From Gerris lacustris (Eukaryota; Arthropoda; Insecta; Hemiptera; Gerridae), in NCBI GenBank assembly GCA_951217055.1, contig OX578280.1:1922001-1986000 (forward strand): a DNA stretch of 64,000 nt, read 5' to 3'. Position numbers and translations under genes: made by a program. Positions 60,151 to 64,000 of this stretch are shown one piece after another (the stretch's first letter is position 1; every line of letters begins with the position of its first letter). Below the pieces are notes generated by a model. The model saw nothing but the letters and a program-made list of their open reading frames with translations, did not search any database and had not been told where the DNA came from.

Positions 60151-61160
60151 AGGGTCCGTAGAGAAAACCAAGGGCCCTTATTTTTCTGCGTGTATATGTC
60201 TGCCTGCTCTCACGGCTACACCTTTCGTCCGATCATTTTGAAATTTGGCCTATATGTGTATAATACATACCCACACATTTTAAAAATATGGCGACTTAAA
60301 AAAAATTATTTTAAATGGATTTTTTTCAAAATGATTTAGGGTATAAAAGCTTAAGGGTTAAACATTTTTTTTTTTTTTTTTTGGAAACCGTGTGGGGTGT
60401 CATATGAAAGGGTACGTTGAGCTGATTACAAAAATATATAATATTTGGTTATAAGCTTTGACAGGACGAGCGTAGGCGAGTTTGAAGTGGGTATAAAAAG
60501 TGCCCCCCCCCCTTCTATCTCTCTTATGTAAAGTGCAAAAAATCTGAAAAAAAAAAAATTCTGAACATTCTTTGACTAAAAGTAAAGGCACTATTGTTTG
60601 GAAATTTCGGAAAAAATTATATTTTTACTAAACAGCTTGGTTTTCCGGTGGAATCCGACGTTTCGCTTCTACTACTGGAAGCATCTTCAGGGGTGTGGTG
60701 CATCGTGATGTTTACTTGAAGCAACAACAAGACAACATCAACCAACAAACATCACGATGCACCACAGCCCTGAAGATGCTTCCAGTAGTGGAAGCGAAAC
60801 TAAGGACTTCTTCCCCTTCGTGACATCGGATTTCACCGGAAAACCAACCTGTTTCTTACGAGTCTACCCACGGAAGCCTACGCACCAAGTAATTTTTTTA
60901 TTATTGACAAAATAGTTTTTTTTTTTATTATGCTCTTTTCGATGTATTTATATGTTTATAGTTCGGTTCAGTGGTAAAAAAAAACCCAGAAATAAGTTAT
61001 CAGAAGTTTGTTTATGTGTTTTGAGAATATCAGACCCATATAGGATAGTTCAAAGTAAGCTTTTTAGCATTTTAAAAAGCACCATCAATAGGGTACTACT
61101 TAAACTATACAGTGTGGCCTACGGACCCTCACTGTGTGCTGACTAGCACACACTTGACCT
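60151..61160 (+). mobile_element. Family VIII element, copy c, with inserted hairpin
   Basis: 5' hairpin AGGGTCC...GGGCCCT (60151-60178), CTCACGGCTACACCTTTCGT block, and 3' end CCTACGGACCCT followed by TGTGTGCTgactAGCACACA. About 60631-60900 is extra relative to copy b. Confidence 0.75.
60638..60846. repeat. Inverted repeat with hammerhead-like core, nested in family VIII
   Basis: The left arm at 60638-60713 pairs with the right arm at 60749-60846. The right arm reads CTGAAGA (60770-60776), a GCTTCC/GGAAGC hairpin, then GAAAC (60796-60800). This resembles the CUGANGA - stem II - GAAA core of hammerhead ribozymes, except for one extra T before the stem. Similar sequence is seen at the ends of some Penelope-like and other retroelements. 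Confidence 0.55.
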
Positions 61161-61624
61161 GTTTATTATTATTCCATAAACCTAATCACCACTAAAAGTA
61201 AGTTTAAGACGGCTTAACGTCCAATGTCTTATACTTATTTTCTATTCCAAACAACTTTCAAAAACAAACAAACAAGTAGTTATCTCAACACCGAAGATGA
61301 CTGATAGAGTTCAAAAAGTCGAGTTTCTATAAATTAGTTACTTTTACTCGAAGTGGGGAAACGTCTTTCTTTATTTCTAATACATATTTATTCATTTTGA
61401 GTTTATTCACTTTATTTATAGTTATAGTTTAGAAGAGTACAATAGTTATTTATGCACCTAGGGAGTAAAGTAAGCCATTATTCCCTGAGCGAAAAAAGTT
61501 GGTTCTTGAGGCGAAGCCGAAGGAACCATGGTCCCTAAATCCCGAGGCGAAGCCGAGGGAATTAGACTCTTTAATAACAATTTTTAAGTTTTTAGTAGTT
61601 TTCATACTACGGAAAGTTAAATTT

Positions 61625-61772
61625 TAATTAACTACGGGAAACAGACAGTGAAAAATACACTCCCGCGCCGGGATTTGAACCACAGGCCTCTATATACTGG
61701 AAATATAGAGGCCCGTGGTTCAAATCCCGGTGCTGGAGTGTATTTTTCACTGTCTGTTTCCCGTAGTTAATT
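61625..61772. repeat. tRNA-like repeat in inverted pair
   Basis: Arms of about 69 bp separated by about 8 bases. Each arm carries ACTACGGGAAACAGACAGTG and a B-box (GGTTCAAATCCCGG). Three mismatches in about 64 compared bases. Related to 44880-44945. Confidence 0.75.
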
Positions 61773-62545
61773 GAAGCGAGCGTAGCGAGCTTCCTACATT
61801 CAACGAAATATGCTCCGTGTCTGTCTGTCAGTAACGTTCACGCGTGTGACGATAACTTGAGTAAAAGTTGACCGATTTAGTTGAAATTTGGTATACATGA
61901 TCCTCTCACTAATACTCAGGCTAAGTTCGTTGGACAGCGTGATCCGTCCAAGAGTTCGCGCGCAACGCTCGCATAAACGAGAGGTTCAAAAATTAAATTG
62001 GAATTTAAGAATGGAAAAAAATTCTATCATCATCTATTTGATGAGACGATTATTTTTTTCAAATAACATTTTTTACTAAAACCAACAGCGACACCGCTAT
62101 GAATTAATAAAGATCGCTAAAACTATTAAAGCGGACCTAAACGTTTAAAATAGAGAAAACAACCTTTTTACCGATATCTTACGTTCTAACGTAACGATTT
62201 TAATAAAACTTCATAGACACCATTTGATGCACAATTGAAACAGGCATGCAAAATTTCAATTTGATACATGAAGTAGTTTGTTTGTAGTAAAGAGATACAA
62301 ATTATAAATATTGAAATAGAGATGTGTGGTTAGAGGAATAGTAAGAATGCGGGGTGGTTCCCCTACTACTAGCCGCTGCACTACTATCATACCCTATATC
62401 TATCAACTAATCATGATTCATGATTAGGTATCTATTTCTATTCCTATTATTTTTGGATTCCATTTTTTCAATATTCAATACATATTTATTACTATACGCT
62501 CGCTTCAATGATAGAGCCACGCGATGCCTAGTAATAATTATAATT
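61771..62545 (+). mobile_element. Family II Helentron/HINE-like element, copy b
   Basis: 5' end TTGAAGCGAGCGTAGCGAGC at 61771, GTCTGTCTGTC tract, and a core shared with family I (GTTCGCGCGCAACGCTCGC). The 3' inverse TACGCTCGCTTCAA ends at 62508 and is followed by a conserved tail (TGATAGAGCCACGCGATGCC). Confidence 0.78.
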
Positions 62546-62714
62546 TGATTTAAATTAACTCCATACGCTCCATGCGCTCCTCTTTAATAACTCCATACGC
62601 GAGGGGAATAATGGCACTTTACTCACGAGGTACATTCAATATTTTATCTCCAGTAGGAAGAAAATACACATTTTCGTCCATAGCACAGTTTTTATTTATT
62701 ATTTTAATAAATAA

Positions 62715-63424
62715 CTATAATAATACTAGGCATCATTGGTGGCTCTATCATTGAAGCGAGCGTATTGCAATGAAATACTGAATATTGAAATTTATTAATC
62801 ATGATGAATGTCATAGTTGAAGATAACTGGAAGAGGGTAGTGTAGGGAAGAGTGGGGGTACTCGGTACGAAGCTTTACTTCCTAAACAAACCATACACTA
62901 TACGACTATAACAATCTTCACCACCCGCGGTAGCTTTTAAACAATTATTATAAATGTATCTCGTCACTACGCAAAGAATTTTGCTTGTATCAAGTTGAAA
63001 TTTTGCATACCTGTTTCAATTGTGCATTAGATGGTGTATATGAAGCTTTATTAAAATCGTTTCGTTAGAACGTAAGATATCGGTAAAAAGGTTGTTTTCT
63101 CTATTATAAACGTTTAGGTCCGCTTTAATAGTTTTAGCGATCTTTATTAAGTCATAGCGGTGTCGCTGTTGGTTTTAGTAAAAAATGTTATTTGAAAAAA
63201 ATGTTCGTCTCATCGAGTAGATGATGATAGAATCTTTTCCCGTCCTGAAATTCCAATTTAATTTTTGTACCTCTCGTTTACGCGAGCGTTGCGCGCGAAC
63301 TCATGGACGGATCACGCTGTCCAACGAACTTAGCCTGAGTATTAGTAAGAGGAACATGTATACCAAATTTCAACTAAATCGGTTAACTTTTACTCAAGTT
63401 ATCGTCACACGCGTAAACGTTACT

Positions 63425-63460
<36 letters not shown>

Positions 63461-63507
63461 CGGAGCATATTTCGTTGAATGTAGGAAGCTCGCTACGCTC
63501 GCTTCAA
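62715..63507 (-). mobile_element. Family II element, copy c, inverted partner of copy b
   Basis: A mirror image of copy b: the tail GGCTCTATCA and then TTGAAGCGAGCGTA at 62751, ending CTACGCTCGCTTCAA at 63507. The GACA tract at 63425-63460 is longer than in copy b. It is inserted into family IV copy e. Confidence 0.78.
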
Positions 63508-63866
63508 ATAATTAGAACTTTTAATAGCAGATATAAGAGATTCAATATTAAAAACAAATAAGAATTGGAATTAAACTCAAATAGAAGGTTATTTAGATGC
63601 AGGTTATAATGTTGTAAACAAAGATAAACATGGTCAAAAAAATGCAGTGCTGCCAACCTGATTTCAACAACTTCATTACATTAGCCATACATTTTCTACT
63701 ATTTATAAAATAATTAAGTTGCAATCTTTACTTTTTTGCCCTACTATACTTTTTCTCCCTACCTTTACTTTTTCTCCCTACTTTTTGAGTTCAGGGATGA
63801 AAAGACCTGTTTTAGTCCTAATAACTAATTCAAAATCATAACTTTTTTTCCCTACTGGAGATAAAA

Positions 63867-64000
63867 GCTATTATTCCGGAAGAAAAATATTAAAATAATA
63901 ATAATGATTAAAATGTTATAAATAAAGTCTTGAAGAGAAGAACGAGATAAATGAATTTCTGGGTGATTTGAGAATGAGAAATTACATCAACAAGGTATTA
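63867..64000. other. Unassigned end of window
   Basis: No feature seen. Confidence 0.4.

Larger units (their letters stand above)
61441..63866 (+). mobile_element. Family IV composite element, copy e, split into three by insertions
   Basis: Part 1 is 61441-61573 (two hairpins intact). Part 2 is about 62590-62714 (GCGAGGGGAATAATGGC to AATAAATAAC). Part 3 is 63508-63866 (ending CTACTGGAGATAAAA). Read in order they rebuild the layout of copy d. A family II element occupies each gap. Confidence 0.8.

Overview
The window looks like AT-rich intergenic or intronic DNA from a metazoan, most likely an insect or other arthropod. The evidence is the Ty3/gypsy retrotransposon with very short LTRs, a retroelement primer site for tRNA-Trp, hAT-type and TA-duplicating DNA transposons, miniature elements with insect-style architecture, long simple repeats and a lack of bacterial gene organisation. 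No host protein-coding gene, rRNA or intact tRNA could be supported. Almost everything recognisable is a mobile element, a tandem array or a nest of both. Species assignment is not possible by eye.

Layout. 1-2004: 3' part of a Ty3/gypsy pol gene (end of RT, RNase H, integrase with an intact D,D-35-E) followed by a polypurine tract and a 139-bp LTR. 2.6-8.1 kb: small dispersed repeats (families I, IV, VII and IX of this annotation), a truncated 5' end of a second LTR retrotransposon on the minus strand (5098-5510), and a 52-bp perfect palindrome. 10-18.2 kb: more copies of families VII, VIII, IX, X and I, and a foldback element. 18.4-20.8 kb: a compound satellite block (118-bp duplication, 133-bp array, about 17 copies of a 63-bp hairpin satellite). 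21.9-28.3 kb: family IV and a TA-flanked element D (23798-28299) carrying a nested hAT-like transposon A (24492-27847) with a broken transposase gene. 28.5-38.0 kb: family VIII interrupted by family IV, then families I, IV, XI, V, IX and X. 38.4-43.4 kb: a long-arm foldback element B whose right arm contains a separate transposon C (40063-42520). Because the other arm of B is uninterrupted, the exact pre-insertion site of C can be read. 43.8-50 kb: short TIR elements, microsatellites, a tandem array and more family VII/II copies. 51.6-52.3 kb: a 31-bp minisatellite with a 5-unit higher-order repeat. 53-64 kb: interrupted families I, IV and VIII, foldback F, an inverted pair of family II, and a hairpin with a hammerhead-like core.

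How the parts relate. Families I, II, V, VI, VIII and X share a Helentron/HINE-like architecture: a hairpin at or near the 5' end, often a GTCT/GTCC-rich tract, and in I and VIII a subterminal inverted repeat plus a terminal hairpin at the 3' end. The most striking cross-family signal is a repeated DNA hairpin design: an outer Watson-Crick stem whose sequence differs from copy to copy, a GA/GA step, a short G-C stem and a GNA triloop. It occurs in families II, III and IV and in every unit of the 63-bp satellite. Simpler GNA-triloop hairpins occur in families I and X, and family VII has a similar hairpin with a 4-nt loop. This fits a single-stranded-DNA recognition signal, but that function is inference.
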